NCBI GenBank assembly: GCA_016801845.1 | Contig: CM028907.1 | Coordinates: 16,460,598-16,524,597 of the forward strand | Origin: Polydactylus sextarius | Taxonomy: Eukaryota > Chordata > Actinopteri > Polynemidae | DNA: 64,000 bases | Direction of reading: 5' to 3' | Shown here: in pieces, positions 44,601 through 55,500 of the stretch | How the letters are laid out: the number at the start of each line of letters is the position of its first letter | Position numbering within the stretch: the first letter of the stretch is position 1 | Position numbers and translations under genes: made by a program | Notes under the pieces: model-generated | Seen by the model: only the letters and a program-made list of their open reading frames with translations | Databases searched by the model: none | What the model was told of the DNA's origin: nothing

Positions 44601-45415
44601 ATGATTGCATCTTTTTATAAAGATAAAACATTTGATATGCGTCTGAGTATTAGGATATCATTTTAACTTGACTTTTAAAAATGTTCTTAGGACTCTGAGC
44701 AACGAACATTCATCTATATCAAAGGCTGCGTCCCTCAGTTTGAGAAGTGGCTTCAAGACAACCTGACAGTGGTGGCAGGCATCTTTATTGGGATTGCATT
44801 ACTACAGGTGGGTTCTATGACAGATCTCAGATCAGAATTATAATGTTATAATTATATATATATATATTACAATAATGTTTTTATGTTTTTCTTTTTGTCA
44901 CACATCTCTTGTGGTTTCAGATTTTTGGGATCTGCTTAGCACAGAATCTTGTGAGTGACATTGAAGCCGTGAGAGAGAGTTGGTACGTATCAGCAGTTCA
45001 TTAAAATCAAGTGCAGTATCAACTTTGGCTGGGATTAATGATTTCCCAAATGTCTGTGTAAAAAGTGGTGATGCTTTTGAATTTATGATTGTTATCAGGG
45101 TCCATGCATCTGAGCACTTCCTCAACAAGTTGTCAACAGATCTTGTTTTGTATTTCTACTCTACAACTTGATTTTATTGCACCTGTTCTCAAATCTACCC
45201 TCTGCTTTTGTGCAGTTTATTTACCTAAAGACCTCCACCGAGTCACCAAAGGCACGAAGGATGTACCAGGCAAGCACTATTTGATTTCACCATTAGCATT
45301 GCAGTATCGATCCCCCCTTCCTTTCTCTTGTGGATTGGATTTATACTGAAAAGGTTTGTTTTTTTTCTACAGGACTCTGCAGTTTGGACGCCAGCAACAA
45401 AGGGACATAAATTAA
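38237..45415 (+). CDS. tspan5: Tetraspanin-5 (TspanC8 subfamily)
   Basis: Four-pass membrane protein that escorts and regulates ADAM10. Exons are 38237-38317, 40117-40167, 41841-41987, 42082-42252, 42380-42505, 43990-44037, 44691-44807, 44921-44982 and a likely last exon 45373-45415 (281 aa in all). An in-frame ATG lies one codon upstream (38234); I chose 38237 because mammalian TSPAN5 starts MSGKH. The large loop carries CCG and eight cysteines (WECCGAFG, FNCTDSN, EKCGVPFSCC, TQCGYD, KGCVPQ), the TspanC8 signature. Long stretches match mammalian TSPAN5. Mammalian TSPAN5 stops after SW; here no stop follows. Either translation continues to 45004 (274 aa, ending YVSAVH) or the Trp codon is split by a GTACGT donor joined to 45373. 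Confidence 0.93.
38554..38641. repeat. Compound (TC)n(TG)n microsatellite in tspan5 intron 1
   Basis: About 42 bp of TC switching directly to about 47 bp of TG. Confidence 0.97.
40805..41150. repeat. Dispersed teleost repeat, part 1 (tspan5 intron 2)
   Basis: Contains TTCTTGCCAAGAGTTATATGA, GCTTGTTAGCTTAGCATAG and CTAAAGCTCACTTATTAACA in the order I remember from a very common fish intergenic repeat. Diverged; no coding capacity. Confidence 0.6.
41585..41645. repeat. Dispersed teleost repeat, part 2 (tspan5 intron 2)
   Basis: GCTAAGCTAAGCTAACAGGCT followed by a GC-richer stretch, resembling another part of the repeat type seen at 40805. The two may be one interrupted copy. Confidence 0.45.
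42519..42660 (+). repeat. Dispersed teleost repeat (tspan5 intron 5)
   Basis: Reads TTTATTCATATAGCCCAAAAT, then CTGGACAGCATTACAACA and GGACAAGGAAAAACTTTAA, a diverged copy of a common percomorph repeat. A related TTTATTTGTAAAGTGTTTT segment occurs at about 42785-42850. Confidence 0.6.
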
Positions 45416-47573
45416 TCAGCTAATGTGTCCAGAAAGATGAGTCTATATGTATATAATAAATTTAGAGTTATTTTTAGAGTAATCTGTGGCCCTATTCTTG
45501 ACTGAAGCCAAATCTCTCTGGAATTTGCTGTAGCTTTCATACAGTACAAATTAAACAAATGCAGTATAAGCAGGTATGATGGTAAAGTGGCTCATGAGGT
45601 AAAGCAGCTAGCTAATTATAGAGACCTGTAGTGATGACGGAGTGGGTCAGAGTTTGTAACAAAGGACACAATTGAAGGTTGATCTGTTGTTTTGTGTGAG
45701 GTAGCACTTCATTTATACGAGGGCCTTGGTTTTCTATGTTTCACAGCTGCAGTTTTTAACACTGCCCACTGGGGTTATGTACAAAGCTGAAGAGTTTCTG
45801 GAAATGCACTGCATGCCTATTGTCTATTGGTAGGACATTGGCTCTTCTAACTGTATTTCATTAATGTTAAGTATTTTAAAATATTTGTAAAATAGTCACT
45901 ACTAGTTTAGAGTGAATCGGCTGGTTAGCACTTTGTTGAATGTTTAACGAGATCTACTTAAAGCTAGGGAGAATTGAATTTGGATTGATTTCCATGTGTG
46001 AGATGACCACACCCATATCATACAGATACAAACAGTTAATGGGGCTGAGGATGAAGTATTGTCATGAAGGAAAATTGTGGATGTAATAGGTTTGTTGTTG
46101 CAGTTTGTACAAGTTTGGCAGTGACAATAAATAAATCTCTAAATATAGTGAAAGAAATCAGAAGATATGGCATGTAAATAATGATAATAATAAGAAAAAA
46201 AACAACTCAGCCTTAAGCACTTTAATCTTCATATAAGCGTAATGAAGGTCATTGCAGCCATCAGCTTTTGTCTTGATTGACTATTAATTTAGTCAAACAG
46301 TAGCCACTGGAGGGGGCACTTTCCTAAAAAAGAAAGCGATAAAGAAAAAGAAAACTGCTTTTGTAACTTCATGGTGCTCCATAATTATCTCATTTATTTT
46401 GAGTTGCAGCCTGACAAAAAAAGAAAAAGATAAAAAAAAAATCTTTCAGCACAGTTGAAGTGTTGTCCCATTCCTTGCACATTTACCTTTTTATTTTATT
46501 GTCAAACATTGTGTTTGTTAATTTTTCCGCTGTGTTTGAATTATGTTTCTCTGATGAAAGTGTGTTAACTGATTTGCCTTTTGTTGATTTAGTTTGATTT
46601 TTTTCCTGTTTTGATTTTCAAATGTTCACTGGAAAATTAGGATACAAGTGATTTTTTCGAGACTTACAATGAAAGTTATGCCGATACCTCCTGGTGTCTC
46701 TTCACTGAGCGTAGAAAAAAAAACACATAACCTACATACAAATTGTACTTGAAATCAGAGCATGCAGGCTCATTCACCAGCATTATTTTTAATGCAAACC
46801 TGGAAGCTAAGATACAGTCTATATATGCTTTTATTTTCTAGATATATATTGTATATTTACTTTACATAGATAGACTATCTATCTACATTACTTAGAAGCA
46901 TATAATTTACAGTCAACCTGTGAGTGAACAGTATTAAAGCTGTTTCATGTAAAGTGCAAGTGAACATGCAGCAGGAAACACACACCTCTTCCTTTGTCTT
47001 ACACAAAGGATGTCAAACATACATGTCTGCTATTTCAACTCTTATGATAAATGTATAAAGCAGCCAACCTTGTCAAATGTCCCCTCTCCTCCACTAAAAG
47101 CTTCATATGATAGTTGGTGTTCACACTTTCTTACCACTCAGTGCCATACTTGTAATGTCTACATAGTCTTGATTATAACTTTGCTTTTCTTTCACGTGTA
47201 CTCCTGGTTCTTGTAAATAACTGGATCGTGAAGTTGTAAATATATATATGTTAATAAATGTGTTTCTTTGTACACTTTTATCTGTGATTATCAGTCATTC
47301 AGCTTGTAATTATCCAGCATTTCTTAGATTGTGAAGTGATGTTTTGGTTGCCAGGGTCACACTCATAGTAAATTTTCTATAATATTATCTAATACATACA
47401 TTATCAGACACAAGCTTGAGAAATAGGTGATAACAGTACTACCATGAAGGTTTATTATAGAAAAATGTTCCTACATCCCTGTGACAAACACATGGAGGTG
47501 GAATACAAGCGAATACTCACTCACTATTATTTCTTCGAGTGTTTAGTTTGGAAATAATATCATCAACAGAACA
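45416..47573 (+). other. tspan5 3' UTR and intergenic DNA
   Basis: AT-rich. AATAAA occurs at 45455-45460, about 40 nt after the spliced stop, and again at 47253-47258 with ATATATAT before it. Alternative polyadenylation is possible. No other gene seen. Confidence 0.5.
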
Positions 47574-47708
47574 TGCAGAAACAGGACCAGAGGAGGGAGG
47601 TGAAGGAGGAGAGGTGTTTCCTCCTGGGGATCAGCCATATCTGTGGTCTCTCTATAGGAAGGCTCTCTCCTCATCTGCTGAGAGGAAGCAGGCTCAGTCC
47701 AGGCTCAG

Positions 47709-48113
47709 TTGACTGCATACTTCGTCTTGATCTCTGAGCAGGACTCTGACTCAGTCTCCTGCCTCAGGTTTTGGCAGCAGAACAAATCCAAATTCCCTGC
47801 CCTCTATCAGATTGCCACACAGGTATCTCTATCCATGTGCACAACCATTGAAAGCGTATTTAGTCACCGAGGCATTTTGATGAGGCCTCACCATGCTGTC
47901 AGAGCTTATGGTTTTGAAATGCATCATGGGTGCTTAACACTACTGCCACCGGCAGCATTTGGTTTCCAGTGTCCAAAACATGTTATGCAGCTGCAGAGTG
48001 ACATCAATGATGAGCTGAAGAACCAGGTGAGAAATGTATTCACTACTGAAGGTGAGAGTGATGAACTGTTTGATGTTTCTGAGATGTTTATATTATTGGG
48101 GATATTACAATAA
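47709..48113 (+). mobile_element. hAT transposase C-terminal fragment (134-codon open frame)
   Basis: The frame contains FWQQNKSKFPALYQIATQV and, shortly after, ESVFSHRGILMRPHHA. These correspond to the hAT dimerisation region (FWxxxxxxFPxLxxxAxxVL then SERVFSxGGxxxRPHR). The DDE catalytic domain and the BED zinc finger are absent. The usual P-A-S-x-x-S-E-R segment has decayed to CTTIESVF, and the last 65 codons match nothing that I know. Most likely an old Charlie-like fragment that happens to have kept an open frame. Confidence 0.7.
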
Positions 48114-50500
48114 GACACATATGAAACTGTCACATTTTTGAAAAGCAAATGTGTATATGGTTGATACTAGAGCTAGCGACCATGTGTACATGTGTATTTA
48201 AACTCAAACACAAGAGTGACACTGGACTTGAGACTTGACTTAGACTCAGAGTTACATCACTGCTGTGAGCAAACATCCTCAGGTCTTCAAAGATGTTTGT
48301 ATGGGAGTTAAATGTGGCCGTTAACTGGAACAGGACAGTCTCAGACTTATCCTAAAGACACTCCACCAACGTCTGTGCTGTTCAGTTTGATTTGATGTCA
48401 AATTGAAAGTTGAACCAGTGTGTGAGCTCTGCAACAGTTTTTCTTTATTTATTCTTTCTTAAGTTCTATCAGTTTCCCCATCTCCAGCACTAAGAATCAC
48501 ACTGCAACATGCCACACCAACACGCTTCCCCATAGTGATGATATTAAACCAATGCCCGGTGTCTGACAAAGTGTTTGGAGTATTTGTTTTTATCATTTCT
48601 TTTATCAGACCAGGGAAACATTTTGTTTTTCCTCTCAGATTCCTTTAAATTTCCCCTGGCAAACTCCAAACAGTCTTGTCATATTCCTGTCACTCAGTTC
48701 TACCAGTGAGGCCTGATTGATGGAGCGCTGCTGAGATGGTAGGTTCTCACATCTCTGCAAAGGACTTCTGACTTTTAACAGTGTCTGGTTTCTCAGTTTG
48801 GCAGCACTGCCAACTCTACTACTAGGAAGAGTCCTGGTTAGAAACTAATTCAGTTTCACAATTATTGAAGCCATTGCTAATAGTGAATAGTCTCAGTAAT
48901 TTCATAAGCCACTTTATACTTCCACTTAGTTTTAGAAGTGAGGGCAAATTTCTGTCTCTCTTTTTATTTACTGTCTAACAGTGTTTTTCAATTCTCTATC
49001 ATTTGTGGTTGATTAGGTGGAGTCATTACACCGTGGTCGGACGGTCAGAGAGAGGAAAGCCATATCTCAGTTCTCTCTTAAAATAAATGAAAAGAACAAC
49101 AAAGATCAGGAGGTTAAAGACACACGCACACTTGTCTTTCACCATATCACTGATAATTTGTAATGTAGATACACGGCTGTGATAAGTGTATCTGTTTGCT
49201 GTCTTATCAGGGACTGATTGCAAACCTCTGATCAGACCTTTGGTCAGATGCCTCAGTGTTTCTTCCGGCCTTTTTTTCTAGGCTCTAGACTCTAGAGAGC
49301 TAAAACTATGTTTTAATAAATCCATCACACTTTGAATATAAGAAATGGTTTACGTACAGTATAACTCACAGTAATGCATTTTTGCTTCCCTCTATACTGA
49401 CATTTTTTGAGATGAGTGACCTCTTGACCTTGTCCTTGCGTGTTTGTAACTGTATGTTACTGGCAGCTTTGCCAACTGTGTCTTCACATCCCTTTGTACT
49501 TGTAGTCATTTTTATTTCTCTGTCTCTTTCTGGTCGTTTTGTGTCTTCATACACTTACTCTGTGGAAGTGGGTGAGGATCTCAGATCAACTCTCTATTAA
49601 CCATTATTTCTGCTTTTGCATCTCCCTTGTATAAATGTATAAGATGATATGTTGCTCATACTAATGTCAGGTATGTCTTGGTCAGAGATAATATGACAAA
49701 ATGGGGAAAAGCCGTTCATTCATTTCATTGTTAAAAAGGCAGTAGTCATCCCTCAGTCTGCTACAGGTTGTGTTATACTTCCTCTTCTTTCATCAGCCAA
49801 AGACATCCTGTGACAGATACTGTGTCCACTAAAGAGGTTCCTGACTGTCGGCCAAATCTTGACATCAGAACTATTATCTACTGTCAGACCACCTTCCTAA
49901 CTACTGGAGACGTCTCGCTTTCAACACAGAGAGGGAATCATCAGATAAGGAGAGGTGACAGTGGCATCTTTACCTAAAGAGATAATACACATCATCGCTA
50001 ATGAGATCCTGTTTGTTTTCAGCATAAATCAGGACTCAGCTTCACCTACAAAAACTGTCAACTAGAAACTACCGCCAGAGAACAGGACGGTCAGTCTCAG
50101 CAGGCAAACACTGACACCCACTGGTGGCTCAGACAAATTCACTCTGACTGTACACAGCGTTCCTGATTAATGATTATATATAATGATCACATATAGTGAT
50201 TTATATATATATATATATATATTTGTGTGTGTATGGTTTTGCTCTGTTGCACTTCAGCAGCATCAATCTTTGCACAATGGATAGATGGATATGAATAGAT
50301 GATTTTTTTTTTTTAGTTTTTCGTTTCCTGAAGCATATTTTCTGAGGAGTTATATGCTATAAAACACACACAAAAAAATTGTCAAGGAAAAAATTGTGTC
50401 TTTTTTACTGCTTTATCCACAATTACTTTAACACGGTAGCATCTATTGTCCAATTTGATACCAAAATTGTTTACATAAGAGTTTGTAATTGCAGAAAAAA
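48114..50500. other. Intergenic DNA
   Basis: No supportable gene. Holds a short TA tract near 50200-50222. Confidence 0.5.
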
Positions 50501-50539
50501 TGGATGGAATTATGGACATGCATTTTTCAAGAAGGAACC

Positions 50540-50800
50540 TCAGAAATACCCTCAGCAGGGAAGAAGAGGTTAATACCAGGTGGAGGTAGTGTCATGGTCT
50601 GCAATGGGGGGAAACCTCATCAGATTACCTTGAAAAATTGACAGCTAGGATGCAAAAATTCTGCCAGGCTGTCATTGCTGCAAAAGGTGTTTTTTTTTTA
50701 TAAAAGCAAAGTTTGAAGAACACATTTATCATTTCATTAAAACTATTATTTCTTACTCTGTCAACACGTCCTGTTCATTCGCTATATTCTCCTATTTAGA
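50540..50800 (+). mobile_element. Tc1-like transposon 3' remnant, internally deleted
   Basis: A GGTGGAGGTAGTGTCATGGTC stretch (around 50579-50600; GGGSVMV-like) jumps directly to a frame reading YLEKLTARMQKFCQAVIAAKG. This resembles the end of Tc1 transposases (YIxxLxxSMPRRxxAVIxAKGG). KFEEHI, FIKTII and NTSC-like DNA follows. The catalytic centre is missing and frameshifts are present. It ends at the compound TA array. Confidence 0.6.
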
Positions 50801-50801
<1 letters not shown>

Positions 50802-50836
<35 letters not shown>

Positions 50837-50839
50837 GCT

Positions 50840-50899
<60 letters not shown>

Positions 50900-50901
50900 C
50901 T

Positions 50902-50936
<35 letters not shown>

Positions 50937-50960
50937 GCTGTTTATATATATATATATATA
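50802..50960. repeat. Compound array: (TA)n tracts separated by ATGCTGTT units
   Basis: Four successive TA tracts of different length, each followed by A(AA)TGCTGTTT. The last unit (50961 on) runs into the repeat downstream. This suggests repeated slippage or unequal exchange of a TA-plus-ATGCTGTT unit. Confidence 0.9.
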
Positions 50961-50967
50961 AAATGCT

Positions 50968-51186
50968 GTTTCTTCCAGGAGCTCTGGTTTCCTCCCATCC
51001 ATAAAAACATGCATGCTTTTGGGATAGGTGAATTGAGCATACTAAACTGTCCATAGGTGTGGATGTGAGTGTGAATGGTTGTTTGTCTGTATATGTGGCC
51101 CTGTGACAAGCTGGCAACCGTCCAGGGTGAACCCGCCTTCGCCTGTAAGCAGCTGGGATTGGCTGGGATATGTATGGTCTTTAAAG

Positions 51187-51188
<2 letters not shown>
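50968..51188 (+). repeat. Teleost LINE/SINE tail repeat
   Basis: Contains GGTTTCCTCCCATCCATAAAA, ACATGCATG, GTGTGAATGGTTGTTTGTCTG, TGGCCCTGTGACAAGCTGGC and CCGTCCAGGGTGAACCCGCC, in the order of a very common fish retroposon tail. It ends at a (CA)n tract. The parent family is not resolved. Confidence 0.75.

Positions 51189-51264
<76 letters not shown>
51189..51264. repeat. (CA)n followed by a short (TA)n
   Basis: About 63 bp of CA, then about 14 bp of TA, immediately after the retroposon tail. Confidence 0.97.
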
Positions 51265-52334
51265 AAAAATATATACAATAAATAAATACACATGTATATT
51301 TATTGTTGTGGATTAAGCTGTATATAAGTAGTTGAAAATCATATATTCATATGATGATAAATGATAATAATAATGATAAATATATTATAGTACCAGTACC
51401 AGTAACAACACAGCAATGCCCTTGATAATGAAATCAGTTCTAATATGTTTTGATCTACAGTTACATGGTTGGTTCGAATTTGATGAAACGATATTAAATC
51501 ACCAAGCTTTAGAATTTAACTAACACTATTATGTCAGACTCCTGCAGAATGTTTTTTCGGTGATGTAATAGAGATGTGAGAGTGTTTTATCTAAACAATC
51601 CAAATAGAAACAGTGGATGAAGTAAGAAGCCCCAATGATGGTTGATTGAAAAGGCTCCTGCGAGACACTGACACAGACTCACGGGTGATTTCATCTGATG
51701 TTTCCTTCATCAACCCTCATACACTCACACATGTTGATTCGAGACACTATTGATTAACTTAACTGATTTTTTTGTTTGTTTGTTTGTTTGTTTGACGCAG
51801 ACGCACTTTCGTCTGTGCGTCTTAAACCTGCGTGTTTTAACTGCTTCATTCATTGCTCATAAATCACTATATGGTGTGAAAATATTCAATTTCTTATACA
51901 GAAAGAAAACTTTCAGTCCTCCTCAGATGCTGTAACTTGAGATCGAGGGCTGGATTCACACACAGACTGCCCATTTCCTCTCAACCAAGACACATCGACA
52001 AAGTACCAACTGTTCTTCCTGAGGAGAAATTAGGTGAAAGGTGTTGAGCATGAAGACGTCTCTCCTCTACTACCTCTTGGTAAATATGTTTTTTTTTTTT
52101 TAAATAAAAAAAACATTTATTTAAAAAAAATGACCCTGTTGTTTGTCGATTTGTCAGGACATGTCCTGGAAATCCCTCAAGATAACCCAGACATCAAGTC
52201 TTTTTACTTTTCACTTGATGAATTGAATATTTCAGATAATCCAATTTCGTTGATTGATCAATGCATCACGCCCGCGCGCAGACGCAGCTCGTGCACGAGG
52301 CCACAGAAGTCCCTGTCAAATCACTGCTCCTCGG
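51265..52334. other. Intergenic DNA upstream of mttp
   Basis: AT-rich, no gene recognised. A (TTTG)n stretch lies near 51768-51794. Confidence 0.4.
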
Positions 52335-52347
52335 GTTAATCATTTGC
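52335..52347 (+). promoter_or_regulatory. HNF1-like site in the mttp promoter
   Basis: GTTAATCATTTGC matches the first half of the HNF1 consensus GTTAATNATTAAC and lies about 200 bp before the mttp start codon. Mammalian MTTP promoters are known to use HNF1 and HNF4. The assignment rests on motif and position only. Confidence 0.4.
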
Positions 52348-52542
52348 TGGTTATCTCGTACTTAGTACTTGAGCGTGGAGTTTGGAGTCTGCCCTCCCTT
52401 CCGATAAGTATAGGCTAATAGGAGAAGCAGGGACTCGCTTTGCCTTTCTTCTTTGGCCCCCTTGGTGCCACTTGAGCAGCTGACTTGTGTCTTCGCGTCG
52501 CTTTTGATTCTTCTGGCTCCAGAGAGAGACAGAGGACACACA

Positions 52543-55500
52543 ATGTTAACTCTTGTTGTGGTCTTGCTTTGTGCAACCTCCTCTGTCTCAGCTTCTGCCA
52601 AAGGTGAGTGGATGAACTCTTAGAACTTTTTTCCCTCTGTGGTTGTATATATTGTCTGGGATAATTGGGCCCAACACCAATCTTAAACAAATTCCTTAAT
52701 GAAAGGTGGGGAAAACTTTATGATCCTCAGTTTAGTGGCTTGAATGACTTGTTTTCAGTTATCTGGGTGGAATTTCCACAGGTGACAAATTAGACACTAC
52801 AATAACAATACAATACATTTGTTCTTCTAAATGTCTTCAATCTGTATTTTTATTGTATAGCAGACTAAAATCTCTAAATGAATGGGTGCTGTGACAGAGT
52901 TCTGTGTCAAGTCTCCAATTTGTTTCCAATAGAGTAGTTTGCTATGTGACCTAAGTTCTGATGAATAATAATAATGTCATATAATTAGTGTGTTGGTATT
53001 TTGCTACTGATGTAGAGAAATTGACTCAGACTTTTTATTTGTTGAATTCAGCTCCACGTTGCTCAGTGACAGGTGATGAAATCAAATACTGACACGTCAG
53101 TGTGTCTTTGTGGCCTACTGTCCTATCTAACTGAAAGCTTGTCATCAATGGATCAGGGGAGATTTTTTTTTTTATCTTCTCTTACTTTGAACACGCCCAG
53201 TTAAATGGCCTGGTGACTGAATTACAGTACTGCCACATCAGTACTATTCTCTCAGGACAACAGTGAGATGGCAGCACTCACATTATCTGTGGAAAAAGCT
53301 AAAAACACAACACTTGATAGATTATTTATCCTTCAGTTAGATGGACTTGGACCATATTGTTATATTTAGGGGAGGATAAAGTAATGATACTTCAAACATA
53401 TAAATATATTTAAATTATGACCATGAATGTAGTTTTGTCAAAGTGGTTGTATGCTACAACACTGTCGTCATCTTTACTTGTCAAAGCTTTTGTCATAAAT
53501 ACATAGATTTATTTGCAACCCACAGTTTATTCATTTGGTAGATGGAACCTCTTAGATCTGAGCACAAATGTAGAACATATTGAATAAATGAAATAATAAC
53601 TAACTGAAATAATTAAAATCCTTTCCAATAAGTTACTCGTCATTATTCAGGGATGATTGATTCTCCGACAACACAAACTCTCAGCGTAAGAATATGAAAC
53701 ATGAATGCACCAAAACAAGAACAAAATGTTTTCAAAATTACCACCATTCATAAATGAAGATGACTAAATTAACACTGGAACTTTTACCGTACCGCTGATC
53801 AACGTTCAATCTATAAAGCAGAATAGTCTGGACTGTTACTTCAACATCTGTGTGTCCTTTGTTTCTTCAGGTGGTGCTGTTGGACTCCGGCTGAACAACA
53901 ACCAGCTGTACAAATTCAGCTACACCACTGAGGTGCTGGTAGACAAGGCCAGGGGGTCAAAAGAGGGCAGTGCTGGCTACAGGATCTCAAGTGATGTCGA
54001 CGTCCACCTAGTGTGGAGAGATCCGAGCAACAAGGATGATCAGCTGATTCAACTGAAGGTTTGTCAGTCATATAATGTTTCAAACTACAAATACACTTTT
54101 TCATTAAACCCGTTAGTTTACTACGTGAAAGAAAGAAATAAAATACACCACTAGAAGGACTTCAAACTTTTGTTGAAATGACTCATTCCTTTGTCATAGA
54201 TCTCAAATGTGAAGCTTGAGCCCGTATCCCAGCGATCTGAGAAGAAGAACGTCCTCCACGGATCAACAACTGAAAGCGTTTTGGGGAAAAACAAACTAGC
54301 AGCTCTGACAAAACCTTTTATGTTGCATCTCAGGAATGGAAAGGTAAGAGCTTTTAACAGCACCATTCTTTGGATTGTCATGTCACTACTTTGTTAGAGT
54401 CGCAGAAGTTTGAAACAAGATGCACAAAAATAAAATAGTCCTCAGTGTTGCTGTTCTTCAAGAGGTGTTTGACAATGTCAAAAATAGTGTGTCAAAATAA
54501 AACATCTCATATCTATAAATCCTTAGATGTCATGTGAATTGTTGGTTTTAACCGGTTTGGAGTTTTCTATATGTGACAGATGCTTACGTAAGTACCATTA
54601 GGAAGTCAATGTTACACTTCCACCACTACTGTTGTCTTCGTAGAATTAATGACCTTATTTTCATAGTGCTGGAGTGATGATGCTGGAAGGGGAAATACGA
54701 GCAAAGGTCAGCAGGTTCAGAGGGTCAAAGAATGAATGAACGAGCCTGGTTCACAGTGTTCAGCTCAGGGTTGGTGGATAATTACTAGTCATGAAATGTT
54801 TGAGTTTGAGCCAAACTCATTCACTGTTATCGTGTCATTATCAATGTATATTATCTAGTAACACACAAAGAATGGTTGGGAGCTAATCACAAAGTATCTT
54901 GTTTAATGACTTATGAGAGGAACGATATGGATGAATATTTCTGAAGAAACCACAAAAAGTGTAGATAACAGTAAAAAAAAATGATACCATCACAAAATTA
55001 AGCACACAAGTTTGACAAGTTTCTGTATACATTTAATTCACCAAGATAATAAGCGCCACTTTAAATTCAATTGTTAGGATTAATGTTGGTTCAGAGCAGT
55101 GTGTATAGAGTAAAACTGAAAGTCACACTTGAGTAGAAGCACAGATACTCTACCAAAAAAAAAAAAAAATGGCTTTGGTAGAAATTTAAGTCTCCAGTCT
55201 CAAGTCTCAAAGTATCTCTTATTTACTGTACTGACGTATGACAAGTAATCTGTGATTACATGTGTTTAATACAAGTACAAGTACATGTTTATAAAAACAG
55301 AAGGCAGTCTGAACTTTGAATATCATAAAGTTTACCCCACATTTTAAAACATGGAGCCTACTAAAATCTTCATAGACAATGTCTTGAGCTTGAACAAAAG
55401 TACAAACATTGTTCTTCATTTCCAAAATTCTTCCTTGATATTGATTTTTTTAAAGTCTCTTCATCCATCCACCCTTTTAGATGGAGCCTACATCAACCCT

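Noticed and set aside
50802..50960. CRISPR-like array of repeated ATGCTGTT units
   Set aside because: The spacers are simple TA tracts and the genome is clearly vertebrate.
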